Assembly (NCBI RefSeq): GCF_011751075.1
Contig: NZ_JAALLN010000001.1
Span: forward strand, 595,113 to 659,112
Reading direction: 5' to 3'
Length of the DNA stretch: 64,000 bases
Origin: Flavobacterium poyangense
Lineage (GTDB): Bacteria; Bacteroidota; Bacteroidia; Flavobacteriales; Flavobacteriaceae
The position numbers and the translations under genes were made by a program. The first letter of the stretch is position 1. Every line of letters begins with the position of its first letter. This document shows, piece after piece, positions 1 to 9,716 of this stretch. The notes beneath the pieces were generated by a model. That model saw only the letters and a list, made by a program, of their open reading frames with translations, searched no databases and was not told the DNA's origin.

Positions 1-217
1 AAATCGGATCGGATTGTAATAAAAACTAACCCTCTAAAAAACAAACTTTTGAAAAATAAAAGCACCTTCACCTATCTCTGAATTTAAAAAGATCCACCTA
101 CTTCCATTACTAAAAAACAAGTAGGATTATTCGTTATTTAAGAATTTACATTGTATTAATTTCCACTTCTAAAAAAAAGCAAAATCAAAAAATAACTTTT
201 TAATATATTTAATTAAG

Positions 218-247
218 TTTAGTAAATCTATCTATTCCTTACTTTTG
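218..247 (+). promoter_or_regulatory. Probable promoter of the ABC transporter gene
   Basis: TACTTTTG at 240-247 fits the Bacteroidota -7 box TAnnTTTG. A weak upstream TTTAG lies 17 bases before it. The box is 25 bases ahead of the ATG at 273. The 217 bases before it are AT-rich and show no gene. Confidence 0.5.
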
Positions 248-272
248 CATCTGTCTAAATTCAAATCAAACT

Positions 273-2018
273 ATGAAATTACTGTATTCTTATATAATCA
301 AACACAAACTACTTTTATTCTTCGCTTTAATTATGGCGACCATAAACATTTGCTTCAGTTTATCTGACTCTATCATTACCGGTAAATTAATGCAGGATTG
401 CGGAGTTGGATTGGCTAAATACAAAGGAAACGAAATTGGTTTTATAAAATCGTTGTCCTTTTGGTTAGCTCTTTCACTTGGGGCAGCCATGATCTCAAGA
501 ATCACCAAAAACTTTCAGGATTACTTCACCAATGTTGTTATTCAGAGAACCGGAGCGCAAATGTATACAGACGGTATTAAAAAATCACTCGATTTGCCTT
601 ATGCCGAATTCGAAGATCAGCGAAGTGGCGAAACCTTAAGTAAACTAACCAAAGTACGTTCTGATTCTGAGAAATTAATTACGCTTTCGATTTCTTTAAT
701 CTTTCAGACTATTATTGGTTTTGTTTTTGTAATTCTCTACATATCCCGAATTGATTACCGCATTTCTCTAATTTTTCTGGTTACAGCCCCAATTATTGCT
801 TTAGTCAGTTCATATTTGGGTAAAAAAATCAAAATCGTTTCTAAGAAAATTGTAACGCAAACCAATGCATTGGCCGGCTCTACGACTGAAAGTTTAAGAA
901 ACATTGAACTTGTAAAAAGTCTTGGACTAACCTACCAGGAAGAAAAACGTCTGAACTTAAATACCTTCAAAATCCTTCAACTTGAACTGGAAAAAGTTCG
1001 TTTCATCAGAAGTTTAAGTTTTATTCAGGGTACTACGGTTCACTTTTTAAGAACCTGCGTTGTTTTCACACTCTATTACTTCTTATTTGGAGGAAAAATT
1101 ATAGTGGGAGATCTATTGACTATGGTCTTTTTTACGTTCTTTATCTTTGGTCCGCTTCAGGAATTGGGGAACTTTATCATTGCCCTTAATGAAACAAAAG
1201 TCTCTATGGAAAATTTCCGAGTGCTTTTAAATGCTCCGAAAGAATTCCGTCCAAAAACACCAAAACATGTGGGAGTTATTCAGTCCTTACTTTTTTCTAA
1301 TGTAAGTTTCAAACATAAAACAGCAAAATTCAAAGCGGTAGAGAACATTACTTTTGACATCAAACAAGGGCAAACTGTTGCTTTTGTCGGCCCATCCGGC
1401 TCCGGAAAGACTACTTTGGTGAAGTTATTAGTTGGACTGTATGTTCCCGCAGAAGGTCAGGTACTTTACAATGATATCGACTCAACCGAAATTGATTTGT
1501 TGGATTTAAGAAAACAATTGGGTTTTGTAACTCAGGATGCACAACTATTCTCCGGAACAATTCGTGAGAATTTATTGTTTGTGAAACCATCAGCAACAGA
1601 CGAAGACTTATACGATGCCTTAAAAAGAGCGAGCTGTGAAAAACTTCTAAAACGTGCCGAAGATGGTCTGAACACCACAATTGGCGAAGGCGGAATCAAA
1701 GTTTCCGGTGGAGAAAAACAACGTTTATCAATCGCCCGCGCTATTTTAAGAAACCCGAATTTATTGATCTTTGATGAGGCAACCTCGGCTTTAGATTCTA
1801 TAACCGAAGAAGAAATCAATGCCACAATCCGAAACATCTCAGACAAAAACAGAATCACGGTTTTAATCGCACACCGACTGTCTACGGTTATGCATGCGGA
1901 TAAAATATTCGTTTTAGAACAAGGTAAAATTATCGAACAGGGTAAACACGAAGATTTAATTACCGAGAAAGGTTTGTATTATGCCATGTGGCGTCAGCAA
2001 ATTGGGGAGCGTAAGTAA
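273..2018 (+). CDS. ABC exporter, fused permease and ATPase (MsbA-like)
   Basis: A 581-residue half-transporter of the MsbA/lipid-and-drug exporter type, expected in the inner membrane as a homodimer. Residues about 10-310 hold the six-helix permease. The nucleotide-binding domain follows with Walker A GPSGSGKT at residues 373-380, a Q-loop (VTQDAQLF), signature VSGGEKQR near 476, Walker B LLIFDEATSALD near 496-507 and the H-loop IAHRLSTV. All catalytic motifs are intact and the length is normal. The substrate cannot be read from sequence. It is a single gene with its own probable promoter. Family is secure, specificity unknown. Confidence 0.93.
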   Translation: MKLLYSYIIKHKLLLFFALIMATINICFSLSDSIITGKLMQDCGVGLAKYKGNEIGFIKSLSFWLALSLGAAMISRITKNFQDYFTNVVIQRTGAQMYTDGIKKSLDLPYAEFEDQRSGETLSKLTKVRSDSEKLITLSISLIFQTIIGFVFVILYISRIDYRISLIFLVTAPIIALVSSYLGKKIKIVSKKIVTQTNALAGSTTESLRNIELVKSLGLTYQEEKRLNLNTFKILQLELEKVRFIRSLSFIQGTTVHFLRTCVVFTLYYFLFGGKIIVGDLLTMVFFTFFIFGPLQELGNFIIALNETKVSMENFRVLLNAPKEFRPKTPKHVGVIQSLLFSNVSFKHKTAKFKAVENITFDIKQGQTVAFVGPSGSGKTTLVKLLVGLYVPAEGQVLYNDIDSTEIDLLDLRKQLGFVTQDAQLFSGTIRENLLFVKPSATDEDLYDALKRASCEKLLKRAEDGLNTTIGEGGIKVSGGEKQRLSIARAILRNPNLLIFDEATSALDSITEEEINATIRNISDKNRITVLIAHRLSTVMHADKIFVLEQGKIIEQGKHEDLITEKGLYYAMWRQQIGERK

Positions 2019-2070
2019 ACTGTTTATGGAAAGAGAATCTCGCAAAGTTATTTGTTTGAAAATTAAAAAA

Positions 2071-2288
2071 ACTTGGCGACTCTGCGACTTTGCGAGAAAA
2101 AATAATCCACTACTTTGAGAATTCTTTGCGATTAAATGCTCTCGCAAAGTCGCGAAAGCGCAAAGTTGTTTAGTTTAAAACTCAAAAAAAAAACTTGGCG
2201 ACTCTGCGACTTTGCGAGAAAAAACAATCCACTACTTTGAGAATTCTTTGCGATTAAATGCTCTCGCAAAGTCGCGAAAGCGCAAAGT
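2071..2288. repeat. Two tandem copies of a ~97-bp palindromic repeat, 122-bp period
   Basis: Copies lie at 2071-2167 and 2193-2288 and are nearly identical. Each starts with GCGACTCTGCGACTTTGCGAG and ends with its imperfect reverse complement (CTCGCAAAGTCGCGAAAGCG), so each can fold into a long hairpin. A partial arm (CTCGCAAAG) is also present at 2039. A related palindrome lies on the other side of the next gene at 2758-2828. Confidence 0.85.
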
Positions 2289-2318
2289 TTTTTTTCTTTA
2301 TGCTTACTTTTCTAATTT

Positions 2319-2696
2319 TTAAAGATTGGATACCACTCTTTTAATACCAAACTTGATTATTGGAACATTGAAATTTATCAACAGTCCCAATTTCATTTTT
2401 GTGATTTTGAGATATGTCAAAATCTGTTTTGCATGAATATCCGAAATTTCTGCGATTGATTTGATTTCCAAAATCACCTTATTTTCAACTATTAAATCAG
2501 CTCTAAAACCAATATCCAGTGTGATCTTATCCCAAATCACAGGCAGTGGTTTCTGTCTTTCAACATTTAATCCTCTTTTCATTAGCTCATGATAGAGAAT
2601 TGCTTCATAAACAGACTCTAACAGTCCCGGCCCAAGTTTAACGTGAATTTTATAACAAACATCTACTACAACCGCTGAAATTTCATTTTCTGTCAT
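2319..2696 (-). CDS. GxxExxY family protein (PD-(D/E)XK-like)
   Basis: A 125-residue protein with the family signature GPGLLESVYE (GxxExxY) at about residues 22-31 and a PD-(D/E)XK-like core: FRADLIVENKVILEIKS supplies the D, the E and the K of the nuclease motif. The family (PD-(D/E)XK_3) is widespread in Bacteroidota; its function is not established. It has no signal peptide. It stands alone between alaS and the ABC gene, flanked on both sides by palindromic GCGACTTTGCGAG repeats, so the protein might act on them; that is inference. Confidence 0.85.
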   Translation of the reverse strand: MTENEISAVVVDVCYKIHVKLGPGLLESVYEAILYHELMKRGLNVERQKPLPVIWDKITLDIGFRADLIVENKVILEIKSIAEISDIHAKQILTYLKITKMKLGLLINFNVPIIKFGIKRVVSNL

Positions 2697-2757
2697 CTTG
2701 TATTTTTTTACAAAATTAAAGAAAAAACCTACATTTTTAGTATTTAAATAAAAAAAT

Positions 2758-2828
2758 CTCGCAAAACCGCAGAATCACAAAGTTTAAAAAATAATAAAGA
2801 AAACTTTGCGACTTCGCGACTTTGCGAG
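2758..2828. repeat. Palindromic repeat related to 2071-2288
   Basis: The left arm starts CTCGCAAAACCGCAGAATC and the right arm ends ACTTCGCGACTTTGCGAG. The arms are about 28 bases with roughly three quarters matching, and share the core of the 2.1-kb repeats. It lies between alaS and the GxxExxY gene. Confidence 0.7.
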
Positions 2829-2853
2829 AAATATATTTAGCAGCTATAAACCC

Positions 2854-5484
2854 TTACTTCACAAACTCAATTGCCTTAGCCAGAGCCTCTGCGATTCCGT
2901 CAGCATTTTTACCACCGGCAGTTGCAAAAAACGGTTGTCCTCCGCCTCCACCTTGGATGTATTTCCCTAATTCACGAACTACTTGTCCGGCATTTAGGTT
3001 TTTAGCAGCCACTAATTCTTTAGAGACATAACACGTTAACATTGGTTTTCCTTCTTCGGCTGTAGCCAAAACTAAAAACAAATTATTTGCTGTGTTTCCA
3101 AGTTCATAAACCAGATCTTTTGCACCTTCAGCGTTCAAATCAACTTGTTTGGCAAGGAATTGTACTCCGTTTATTTCTTGTAGCTCCTTAGCCAATTCTC
3201 CTTTCATGTTTTTAGCTTTGTCTTTCAATAAAACTTCCAATTGTTTTTTCAATTGAATGTTCTCCTCTTGCAAAGACTGAATGGCTTTAACAGGGTCCTG
3301 AGCATTTTTTAAGGTCTCTTTAATTTCATAAAAAGAATGCAATTGAGACTCGAAATAATCTTTTGCAGCATCACTTGTAATCGCTTCGATCCTTCTGATA
3401 CCTGAAGCAACAGCTCCTTCAGAAACAATTTTAAAATGCCAGATATCTGAAGTGTTCTGTACGTGAGTTCCTCCGCATAATTCGACAGAATCACCAAACT
3501 TAATCATACGAACCAAATCACCGTATTTTTCTCCAAACAAAGCAATAGCTCCTTCTTCAAGTGCCTGCTCTTTTGGAATTGCTCTTTTTTCGATTAATGG
3601 CAAACTTTCGCGGATTCTTGCGTTTACAAAATTCTCTACTTCTTTTAACTCTTCATCTGTAACTTTAGAGAAATGAGAAAAGTCAAAACGCAAAGAAGCA
3701 TTACGAACCATCGATCCTTTTTGCTCAATATGAGTTCCTAAAATCTTACGCAAACCTTGGTGAAGCAAATGCGTCGCCGTGTGATTTGATGACGTTTTAG
3801 CTCTTTGATTCGCATCAACAACAGCGTTGAAAGTTCCCGTTAAGTTGTCCGGCAATGATTTTGCCAAATGTATTGTTTGGTTGTTCTCTTTTTTGGTATC
3901 AATAATATAAATAATATCACCATTTTGAGATTCTAAATATCCTTTGTCTCCCGTTTGTCCTCCACTCTCTCCGTAAAAAGGAGTTGCATTGAAAACCAAT
4001 TGGTAGATTTCACCGTCTTTTGCACTGTCTACTCTACGGTATTTTGTAATTTTTACCTGGTGTGCCAATCTGTCGTAACCAACAAATTCCTGAATATCAT
4101 CTTCCACAATTACATTCCAGTCTCCGGCTGTAACTTTCGACGCAGCACGTGAACGTTCTTTTTGCAATTGCAATTGTTCCTGAAACCCTTTTTCATCTAA
4201 TTTCAATGCTTTTTCAGAAAGAATCAAAGCCGTTAAATCGATTGGAAAACCATAGGTATCATACAATTCAAATGCTTTTTTACCATCAATGGTATCACCT
4301 GCATTATTTAAAATTACAGCATCTAAAAGTACTAATCCCTGATCTAATGTACGTAAGAAAGAATTCTCTTCTTCACGAATTACATTAGAACAAAGCGCTT
4401 TTTGTGTTCTGATTTCCGGGAAAGAATCTCCCATTTGTTGGCTTAATGTGTCTACCAGTTTATAAATAAATGGCTCTTTGATATCTAAGAAAGTAAAGCC
4501 GTAACGAATAGCACGACGTAAAATTCTACGAATTACATACCCTGCTCCCGTGTTAGAAGGCAACTGACCATCGGCAATAGCAAAAGCTACCGCACGAACG
4601 TGATCTGCAATAACACGAATCGCAATATTTACTTTCTCTTCTGCCTCATTAGCAGCTTTAATAGTGTATTTAGTTCCGGTAATTGTTTCGATTTCTCTAA
4701 TTAGCGGTGTAAAAACATCTGTATCGTAATTAGATTGTACGTTTTGTAAAACCATACACAAACGCTCAAATCCCATTCCGGTATCTACGTGCTGTGCAGG
4801 CAGCTTCTCCAGAGAACCATCGGCTTTACGATTGAACTCCATAAATACGTTATTCCAGATCTCTACTACATGAGGATGGTCATTGTTTACCAAATCTTTC
4901 CCCGGAGTTAGTGCTTTTTCTTCAGCAGAACGAATATCTACGTGAATTTCAGAACATGGTCCGCATGGCCCCTGATCTCCCATTTCCCAGAAATTGTCTT
5001 TTTTATTTCCAAGCAAAATTCGGTCTTCAGAAATTAAAGTTTTCCAGATATCGTAAGCTTCCTGGTCAAATGGAACATTCTCTTCTTCACTTCCTTCAAA
5101 AACAGTTACATACAAAATATCTTTATCGATTTTGTATACTTCTGTCAATAATTCCCAAGCCCAATTGATGGCTTCTTTTTTAAAATAATCACCAAAAGAC
5201 CAGTTTCCTAACATCTCAAACATGGTGTGGTGGTACGTATCGATCCCCACTTCTTCAAGATCATTATGTTTTCCTGAAACACGAAGACATTTTTGAGTAT
5301 CGGCAATTCTTGGGCTTTTTGGAGTTCCGTTTCCTAAAAAGTATTCTTTAAACTGGGCCATCCCCGAGTTGTTAAACATAAGGGTTGGATCGTCTTTAAG
5401 TACAATAGGCGCAGATGGCACTATGGTGTGTCCTTTACTTTCAAAAAAGTCTAAAAATTGTTTACGTACGTCTTGTGATTTCAT
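2854..5484 (-). CDS. alaS: Alanine--tRNA ligase
   Basis: Charges tRNA-Ala with alanine in the cytoplasm and edits mischarged Ser/Gly. The 876 residues match the usual bacterial length. The N-terminus [17 protein letters not shown] and the class II catalytic domain ([21 protein letters not shown]) are followed by the editing domain with zinc ligands HTATH near residue 567 and CGGTH near 670, a coiled-coil ([17 protein letters not shown]), and the C-terminal glycine-rich DHHA1 segment ending [14 protein letters not shown]. It is complete and conserved. It is divergent from the M23 peptidase gene across a 269-bp intergenic region. Confidence 0.98.
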   Translation of the reverse strand: MKSQDVRKQFLDFFESKGHTIVPSAPIVLKDDPTLMFNNSGMAQFKEYFLGNGTPKSPRIADTQKCLRVSGKHNDLEEVGIDTYHHTMFEMLGNWSFGDYFKKEAINWAWELLTEVYKIDKDILYVTVFEGSEEENVPFDQEAYDIWKTLISEDRILLGNKKDNFWEMGDQGPCGPCSEIHVDIRSAEEKALTPGKDLVNNDHPHVVEIWNNVFMEFNRKADGSLEKLPAQHVDTGMGFERLCMVLQNVQSNYDTDVFTPLIREIETITGTKYTIKAANEAEEKVNIAIRVIADHVRAVAFAIADGQLPSNTGAGYVIRRILRRAIRYGFTFLDIKEPFIYKLVDTLSQQMGDSFPEIRTQKALCSNVIREEENSFLRTLDQGLVLLDAVILNNAGDTIDGKKAFELYDTYGFPIDLTALILSEKALKLDEKGFQEQLQLQKERSRAASKVTAGDWNVIVEDDIQEFVGYDRLAHQVKITKYRRVDSAKDGEIYQLVFNATPFYGESGGQTGDKGYLESQNGDIIYIIDTKKENNQTIHLAKSLPDNLTGTFNAVVDANQRAKTSSNHTATHLLHQGLRKILGTHIEQKGSMVRNASLRFDFSHFSKVTDEELKEVENFVNARIRESLPLIEKRAIPKEQALEEGAIALFGEKYGDLVRMIKFGDSVELCGGTHVQNTSDIWHFKIVSEGAVASGIRRIEAITSDAAKDYFESQLHSFYEIKETLKNAQDPVKAIQSLQEENIQLKKQLEVLLKDKAKNMKGELAKELQEINGVQFLAKQVDLNAEGAKDLVYELGNTANNLFLVLATAEEGKPMLTCYVSKELVAAKNLNAGQVVRELGKYIQGGGGGQPFFATAGGKNADGIAEALAKAIEFVK

Positions 5485-5699
5485 ATTTTAATTAGAAATG
5501 TGATAATTTTATAATTCGAAAATGTGTCAATGAGATAATTAATCAATCTGAAAATAGGACAATTAAATAATTCTTAAACAAAAACTTAAAGTCTAAAACA
5601 ATAAATTTCACTTTAAATACATTATCTAATTATCAAACTGACACATTATCTAATCTTTTTAATTCTTGAAAAAAAGCTGGAAACAACTGAAACATTTAT

Positions 5700-5707
5700 T
5701 AAATTTG
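5700..5707 (+). promoter_or_regulatory. -7 box of the M23 peptidase gene
   Basis: TAAATTTG fits TAnnTTTG and lies 46 bases before the ATG at 5754. No TTG sits at the ideal distance upstream, so only the -7 element is supported. The rest of the alaS/M23 intergenic stretch is AT-rich without other recognisable sites. Confidence 0.45.
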
Positions 5708-5753
5708 TTCCACTAACTATTTTACAAGCTGCAAAAATAGGGTATTTTAAAAT

Positions 5754-6731
5754 ATGGCGAAAGTAAAATATTATTACGACTCAGAAAATCTGGCTTATAC
5801 AAAAATAAAAACCAGAAAGAGGATCAAAATTGGTTATGCATTATTGTTTTTGTTGGCCTCAGCGCTGTTTGGATTTCTAATTTTTGTTCTTTTAATCAAC
5901 ACTCCTTACTTTGAAACTCCAAAAGATCGCTTACAGGCACGTGAAATTGAGAATCTAAAACTGCATTATTCGATTCTGAATAAAAAAATGGATCAGATTA
6001 ATGAAGTAACAGAAGCCTTGGAAGATAGAGACAATAACATTTACAGAGTCTATTTTAACAAAGCAGAAATCCCGGATTCTATACGAAAATCAGGTTTTAG
6101 AGATTTAAACAGATACAAAGAATTAGAAGGTTACAACAATTCGCAATTGGTACTGAATACAACCAAACGAATGGATAAACTGTCCAAACAATTGGCAATT
6201 CAGTCCAAGTCATTAGATGAGATTTTAAAATTGGCTAGTGTCAAAGGAAACCTGTTATTGGCAATTCCTGCCATTCAGCCAGTTCGGAATGAGAATTTGA
6301 AACGTATTGCTTCGGGTTTTGGTTATCGAATTGACCCGTTCACAAAGGTGCGAAAAATGCATAACGGTATGGATTTCACCGCCAATACGGGAGCGCCAGT
6401 TTATGCAACGGGCGATGGCGTGATAGCCAGAGCTGACAATACCGCGTCAGGTTTTGGAAATCATGTAGTCATCAGGCACGGTTTTGGATATGAGAGTTTG
6501 TATGCCCATTTAAGCAAATACAACTGCAGACCCGGACAACATGTGAAGAGAGGCGATATTATTGGTTACGTTGGAAGCACCGGAAGGTCTGAAGGACCAC
6601 ATTGTCATTATGAAGTACATAAAGATGGGAAAGTCGTTAATCCATTAAATTTTTATTACGGAAATATTTCAGCAGTAGAATACATTGCCATTTCACATAT
6701 GGCCAATCAGGAAAACCAGTCATTAGATTAA
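5754..6731 (+). CDS. M23 family metallopeptidase, membrane-anchored
   Basis: A 325-residue envelope protein. One N-terminal membrane helix (residues about 25-50) is followed by a charged, probably coiled-coil region, then a LytM/M23 domain with zinc ligands HNGMD (H203, D207) and HCH (H283, H285). The family cleaves peptidoglycan cross-links or, if regulatory, activates amidases; all metal ligands are present, so activity is likely. It is followed at 48 bp by a MerR-like gene in the same direction, the usual Flavobacteriia order. The substrate bond is not predictable. Confidence 0.92.
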   Translation: MAKVKYYYDSENLAYTKIKTRKRIKIGYALLFLLASALFGFLIFVLLINTPYFETPKDRLQAREIENLKLHYSILNKKMDQINEVTEALEDRDNNIYRVYFNKAEIPDSIRKSGFRDLNRYKELEGYNNSQLVLNTTKRMDKLSKQLAIQSKSLDEILKLASVKGNLLLAIPAIQPVRNENLKRIASGFGYRIDPFTKVRKMHNGMDFTANTGAPVYATGDGVIARADNTASGFGNHVVIRHGFGYESLYAHLSKYNCRPGQHVKRGDIIGYVGSTGRSEGPHCHYEVHKDGKVVNPLNFYYGNISAVEYIAISHMANQENQSLD

Positions 6732-6779
6732 TACTACAAAATGTAGTAAGTTTGAAGTAAAATCAGAAAAATATAAATC

Positions 6780-7112
6780 ATGCATATTGAGCTTTCTAAA
6801 GATAAAAGATATTTCAGCATTGGCGAGGTTGCCAAAGCTTTTAATGTCAATGCCTCTTTGATCCGATTTTGGGATAGCGAATTTGATATTCTGAAACCCA
6901 AAAAGAATGCGAAAGGCAACAGAATGTTTACTCCGGAAGATATTACCAATTTACAATTGATTTATCATTTGGTAAAAGAACGTGGTTTTACACTCGAAGG
7001 AGCCAAAACCCATTTAAAAGAAGGACAAAAGAAAACATTAGATAAATTCGAAATAATACGTAAATTAGAGTCCATAAAAACACAATTAACAGAAATCAAG
7101 AACGAATTATAA
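6780..7112 (+). CDS. MerR family transcriptional regulator
   Basis: A 110-residue DNA-binding protein. The N-terminal MerR winged helix reads YFSIGEVAKAFNVNASLIRFWDSEF (residues about 10-34), followed by MFTPEDITNLQLIYHLVKERGFTLEGAK and a short C-terminal helix. It has no effector-binding domain or cysteine metal site, as in the short RacA/MlrA-like MerR proteins next to M23 peptidases in Flavobacteriia. It lies between the M23 and LemA genes with gaps of 48 and 41 bp, so it is probably co-transcribed. Its target is unknown. Confidence 0.9.
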   Translation: MHIELSKDKRYFSIGEVAKAFNVNASLIRFWDSEFDILKPKKNAKGNRMFTPEDITNLQLIYHLVKERGFTLEGAKTHLKEGQKKTLDKFEIIRKLESIKTQLTEIKNEL

Positions 7113-7153
7113 CATCATTTTAAAATTACAAACAAATTTAAATCGAAACAAAT

Positions 7154-7738
7154 ATGAAAAAATGGTTAATCCCCGTAGGAATTATTGTAGTACTGGTTGC
7201 TATTATAGCTTTCTGGTCAATTGGAATTAAAAATACCGGATTAAAATACAGCCAGGCTGTAAACAAAGAGTGGGGAAATGTAAATACAGCCTACCAAAGA
7301 AGAAATGACCTTATCGGAAATTTAGTAAACACTGTAAAAGGTGCTGCTGATTTTGAAAAATCAACTTTAACAGCGGTTATTGAAGCTCGTGCAAAAGCTA
7401 CATCAGTAACAATTGATCCTAGTAATGTTACTCCGGAGCAATTGTCTCAATTCAATCAGGCTCAAAGTGGTGTTTCTTCTTCTTTATCAAGATTATTGGT
7501 TTCTGTAGAACAATATCCAACATTAAAAGCAAATGAAAATTTCTTGAAATTACAAGATGAATTAGCTAGTACGGAAAACCAAATTTTAACAGCCAGAACA
7601 CGTTTTAATGAAGGTGTACAGGAGTATAATGGTTATATCTTATCTATTCCGAACAAATGGTTCTTAGGTGAATACAAAGAAAAACCATACTTCGAAGCGG
7701 TTGCAGGTGCTGAAAAACCGGTTGAAGTAAAATTCTAA
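7154..7738 (+). CDS. LemA family protein
   Basis: A 194-residue protein with an N-terminal membrane helix (residues about 5-25, sequence IPVGIIVVLVAIIAFWSIG) and a helical-bundle LemA domain containing NKEWGNVNTAYQRRNDLIGNLVNTVKG. The N-terminus is outside and the bundle cytoplasmic in the family. The biochemical role of LemA is undefined. It is followed by two TPM-domain genes, a conserved LemA-TPM-TPM neighbourhood suggesting an envelope-protein quality function (inference). Confidence 0.93.
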   Translation: MKKWLIPVGIIVVLVAIIAFWSIGIKNTGLKYSQAVNKEWGNVNTAYQRRNDLIGNLVNTVKGAADFEKSTLTAVIEARAKATSVTIDPSNVTPEQLSQFNQAQSGVSSSLSRLLVSVEQYPTLKANENFLKLQDELASTENQILTARTRFNEGVQEYNGYILSIPNKWFLGEYKEKPYFEAVAGAEKPVEVKF

Positions 7739-7816
7739 AAAAATCACTATTTTGATTATGGGTTCCAGACAACAATTACATCTGCAATCAACAATCTAAA
7801 CTCTAAACTAATTCAA

Positions 7817-8254
7817 ATGTCACAAGTAGAAGATTTTTTATCCAGAAATGAAGAACAAGAAATTGTTGCAGCTATTGGTATGGCTGAAAATAATACTTCG
7901 GGCGAAATTAGAGTACATATAGAACAAACTACTTCTAAAGTTCCTTTTGACAGGGCTTTAGAAGTTTTTCATGAATTAAGAATGGATGAAACTCAGCTTA
8001 AAAACGGAGTTTTATTCTACTTTGCTGTGGCAGATAAAAATTTTGTCATCTGTGGAGACAAAGGCATAAATGATCTTGTTGCTACAGACTTTTGGGATTC
8101 GACCAAAGACATTATGGTCGCTCAATTTAAATCCGGAAACTTCAAACAAGGCATCGTTGATGGTATTCTAAGTGCCGGAGAACAATTAAAAAAATATTTC
8201 CCAAAGTTGGCTGAAGATACTAACGAATTATCAAACGAAATCTCAAAAGGATAA
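7817..8254 (+). CDS. TPM domain-containing protein (soluble form)
   Basis: A 145-residue TPM-domain protein with no signal peptide. It shows EIRVHIEQTTSKVPFDRALEVFHEL and NGVLFYFAVADKNFVICGDKGIND, typical of the domain. TPM proteins related to plant TLP18.3 have weak acid phosphatase or assembly roles in photosystem repair; the bacterial role is unclear. It is separated from the next TPM gene by only 3 bp, so the two are surely co-transcribed with lemA upstream. Confidence 0.88.
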   Translation: MSQVEDFLSRNEEQEIVAAIGMAENNTSGEIRVHIEQTTSKVPFDRALEVFHELRMDETQLKNGVLFYFAVADKNFVICGDKGINDLVATDFWDSTKDIMVAQFKSGNFKQGIVDGILSAGEQLKKYFPKLAEDTNELSNEISKG

Positions 8255-8257
8255 ACA

Positions 8258-9091
8258 ATGAAAATTTCCAAAAACAAAACCTCTAATGCTAAAGGAATCT
8301 TTCATTTATCCTTTCTGTTAATCGCTTTTTTTACTGTTAATTGTGCTTTTGCCCAATTTACTATTCCCGAAAAACCAAGTTTTCAAACTTCTGTTTACGA
8401 TTATGCAAACGTACTTAGTGCTGCTGAAAAAACACAGTTGGAACAAAAGCTGATTCGGTATTCGGATTCTACCACTACGCAAATTGTAGTGATTACAATA
8501 GAGAGTTTACAAAATGAAGATGTGAGTCAACTTGCTACCAAATGGGGGCAAACCTGGGGAATTGGAGGAACAGCAAAAGACGATAATGGTGTTGTTATTT
8601 TATTGGCCAAAAAAGAAAGAAAAATTGCCATTAATCCCGGTTATGGTTTAGAAGATCGTTTGACGGCAGGAATTGGTGGTGAAATTATCCGAAATATTAT
8701 TATTCCCGAATTTAAAGCCGGAAGTTATTATAATGGACTTGACAAGGGAACAGACGCTTTATTTGATGTTTTTAAAGGAAAATACAAAGGCGAGCGTAAG
8801 CAACAATCAAAAGGAAAAGATTTTCCTTTACTCCCTTTTATTGTTATTGCAGTAATTGTAGTAATTTTGATTTCCCGAAACAAAAGAGGCGGTGGAGGAA
8901 ATTCAGGCCACAATAGCGGTGGAGGCCCTAGCCTTATGGATATTATTATTCTGAGTAGTTTAGGCCGCAGCGGAGGAGGCAGTGGTTTTGGAGGAGGCTT
9001 CGGCGGCGGATCATCCGGTGGCGGAGGAGGCTTCGGCGGTGGATTTGGAGGCGGAGGTTTCTCCGGTGGAGGTTCCAGCGGAGGCTGGTAA
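8258..9091 (+). CDS. TPM domain protein, YgcG-like, exported with glycine-rich tail
   Basis: A 277-residue protein: signal peptide or membrane anchor up to about residue 33 (ending NCAFAQ), TPM domain about 40-180 (VYDYANVLSAAEKTQLEQKL, NGVVILLAKKERKIAINPGYGLE), one membrane helix near 190-205 (PLLPFIVIAVIVVILI), then a low-complexity Gly/Ser tail to the C-terminal SSGGW. This is the standard YgcG architecture. The glycine-rich tail gives a long proline-rich antisense frame that is not a gene. Confidence 0.92.
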   Translation: MKISKNKTSNAKGIFHLSFLLIAFFTVNCAFAQFTIPEKPSFQTSVYDYANVLSAAEKTQLEQKLIRYSDSTTTQIVVITIESLQNEDVSQLATKWGQTWGIGGTAKDDNGVVILLAKKERKIAINPGYGLEDRLTAGIGGEIIRNIIIPEFKAGSYYNGLDKGTDALFDVFKGKYKGERKQQSKGKDFPLLPFIVIAVIVVILISRNKRGGGGNSGHNSGGGPSLMDIIILSSLGRSGGGSGFGGGFGGGSSGGGGGFGGGFGGGGFSGGGSSGGW

Positions 9092-9107
9092 GTGTTTAGA
9101 TTGGTTG

Positions 9108-9137
9108 TTTCAAGTTTCAAGTTTCAAGTTTCAAGTT
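9108..9137. repeat. Four tandem copies of the heptamer TTTCAAG
   Basis: Perfect 7-bp tandem repeats lie downstream of the TPM gene, followed by short imperfect repeats of ACATCTGACATTT to about 9172. This is simple-sequence DNA with no visible coding role. Confidence 0.7.
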
Positions 9138-9215
9138 ACATCTAACATTTTACATCTGACATTTCACATTTCACCCAAATTAAAAGTTATATTTACAATT
9201 CATAATTCAATTTAA

Positions 9216-9629
9216 ATGTTATCACATAAAGCAAAATACGCCCTTAAGGCCTTACTTTATTTAGCAGAACAAGACGAAAATCACATTTCTAAAACAATAG
9301 AAATCGCTGATGGCGCCAATATTCCTAAAAAGTTTTTAGAACAGATTTTATTAGATCTGAAACGTGGCCGTTTTGTAAGCAGTAAGCAGGGGAAATTTGG
9401 CGGATATTATCTGATAAAATCTAAAAATGATATTACTTTGGCCGAAATTCACCGTTTATTTGACGGTGCAATTGCTCTTTTGCCTTGTGCTTCCCTAAAC
9501 TTTTACGAACCCTGTTCTGATTGCAAAACAGAGTCAGAATGCAGCTTACATCACGGTTTAGTCCTTATTAGAGACAAAACTTTGAAAGCTATGGAAGGGA
9601 TCACTATCGCTTCATTGGTGAAGTCATAA
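9216..9629 (+). CDS. Rrf2 family transcriptional regulator
   Basis: A 137-residue Rrf2 regulator (IscR/CymR/NsrR family). The winged helix MLSHKAKYALKALLYLAEQ and the recognition part IPKKFLEQILLDLKRGRFVSSKQGKFGGYYL are followed by four cysteines at 91, 100, 103 and 109 (PCASLNFYEPCSDCKTESEC), which could bind an Fe-S cluster or sense thiols. It lies directly upstream of a promoter overlapped by a dyad (9645-9665), a Cys-rich small ORF and a TonB receptor gene, so it probably controls that transcript. In Firmicutes, CymR of this family represses cysteine and sulfur genes; that role here is inference. Confidence 0.92.
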   Translation: MLSHKAKYALKALLYLAEQDENHISKTIEIADGANIPKKFLEQILLDLKRGRFVSSKQGKFGGYYLIKSKNDITLAEIHRLFDGAIALLPCASLNFYEPCSDCKTESECSLHHGLVLIRDKTLKAMEGITIASLVKS

Positions 9630-9644
9630 AAAAATATTTCTTAA

Positions 9645-9678
9645 ATTCTACTATATTTATAGAATTTATATATATTTG
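9645..9678 (+). promoter_or_regulatory. Promoter with overlapping dyad, candidate Rrf2 operator
   Basis: A perfect -7 box TATATTTG lies at 9671-9678. The position expected for the -33 element is occupied by the dyad ATTCTA-N9-TAGAAT (9645-9665). A further half-site ATTCTACTA occurs at 9847-9855, between the small ORF and the receptor. Binding at the dyad would block RNA polymerase, consistent with a repressor encoded just upstream. Confidence 0.6.
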
Positions 9679-9716
9679 CAAAAAAAATTAACAAACCAGT
9701 CCAAAATTAAAACCTT

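Noticed and set aside
8728..9120. Proline-rich minus-strand ORF opposite the TPM gene
   Set aside because: It is the antisense of the Gly/Ser-rich tail of the TPM protein; codon use and composition follow from that repeat.
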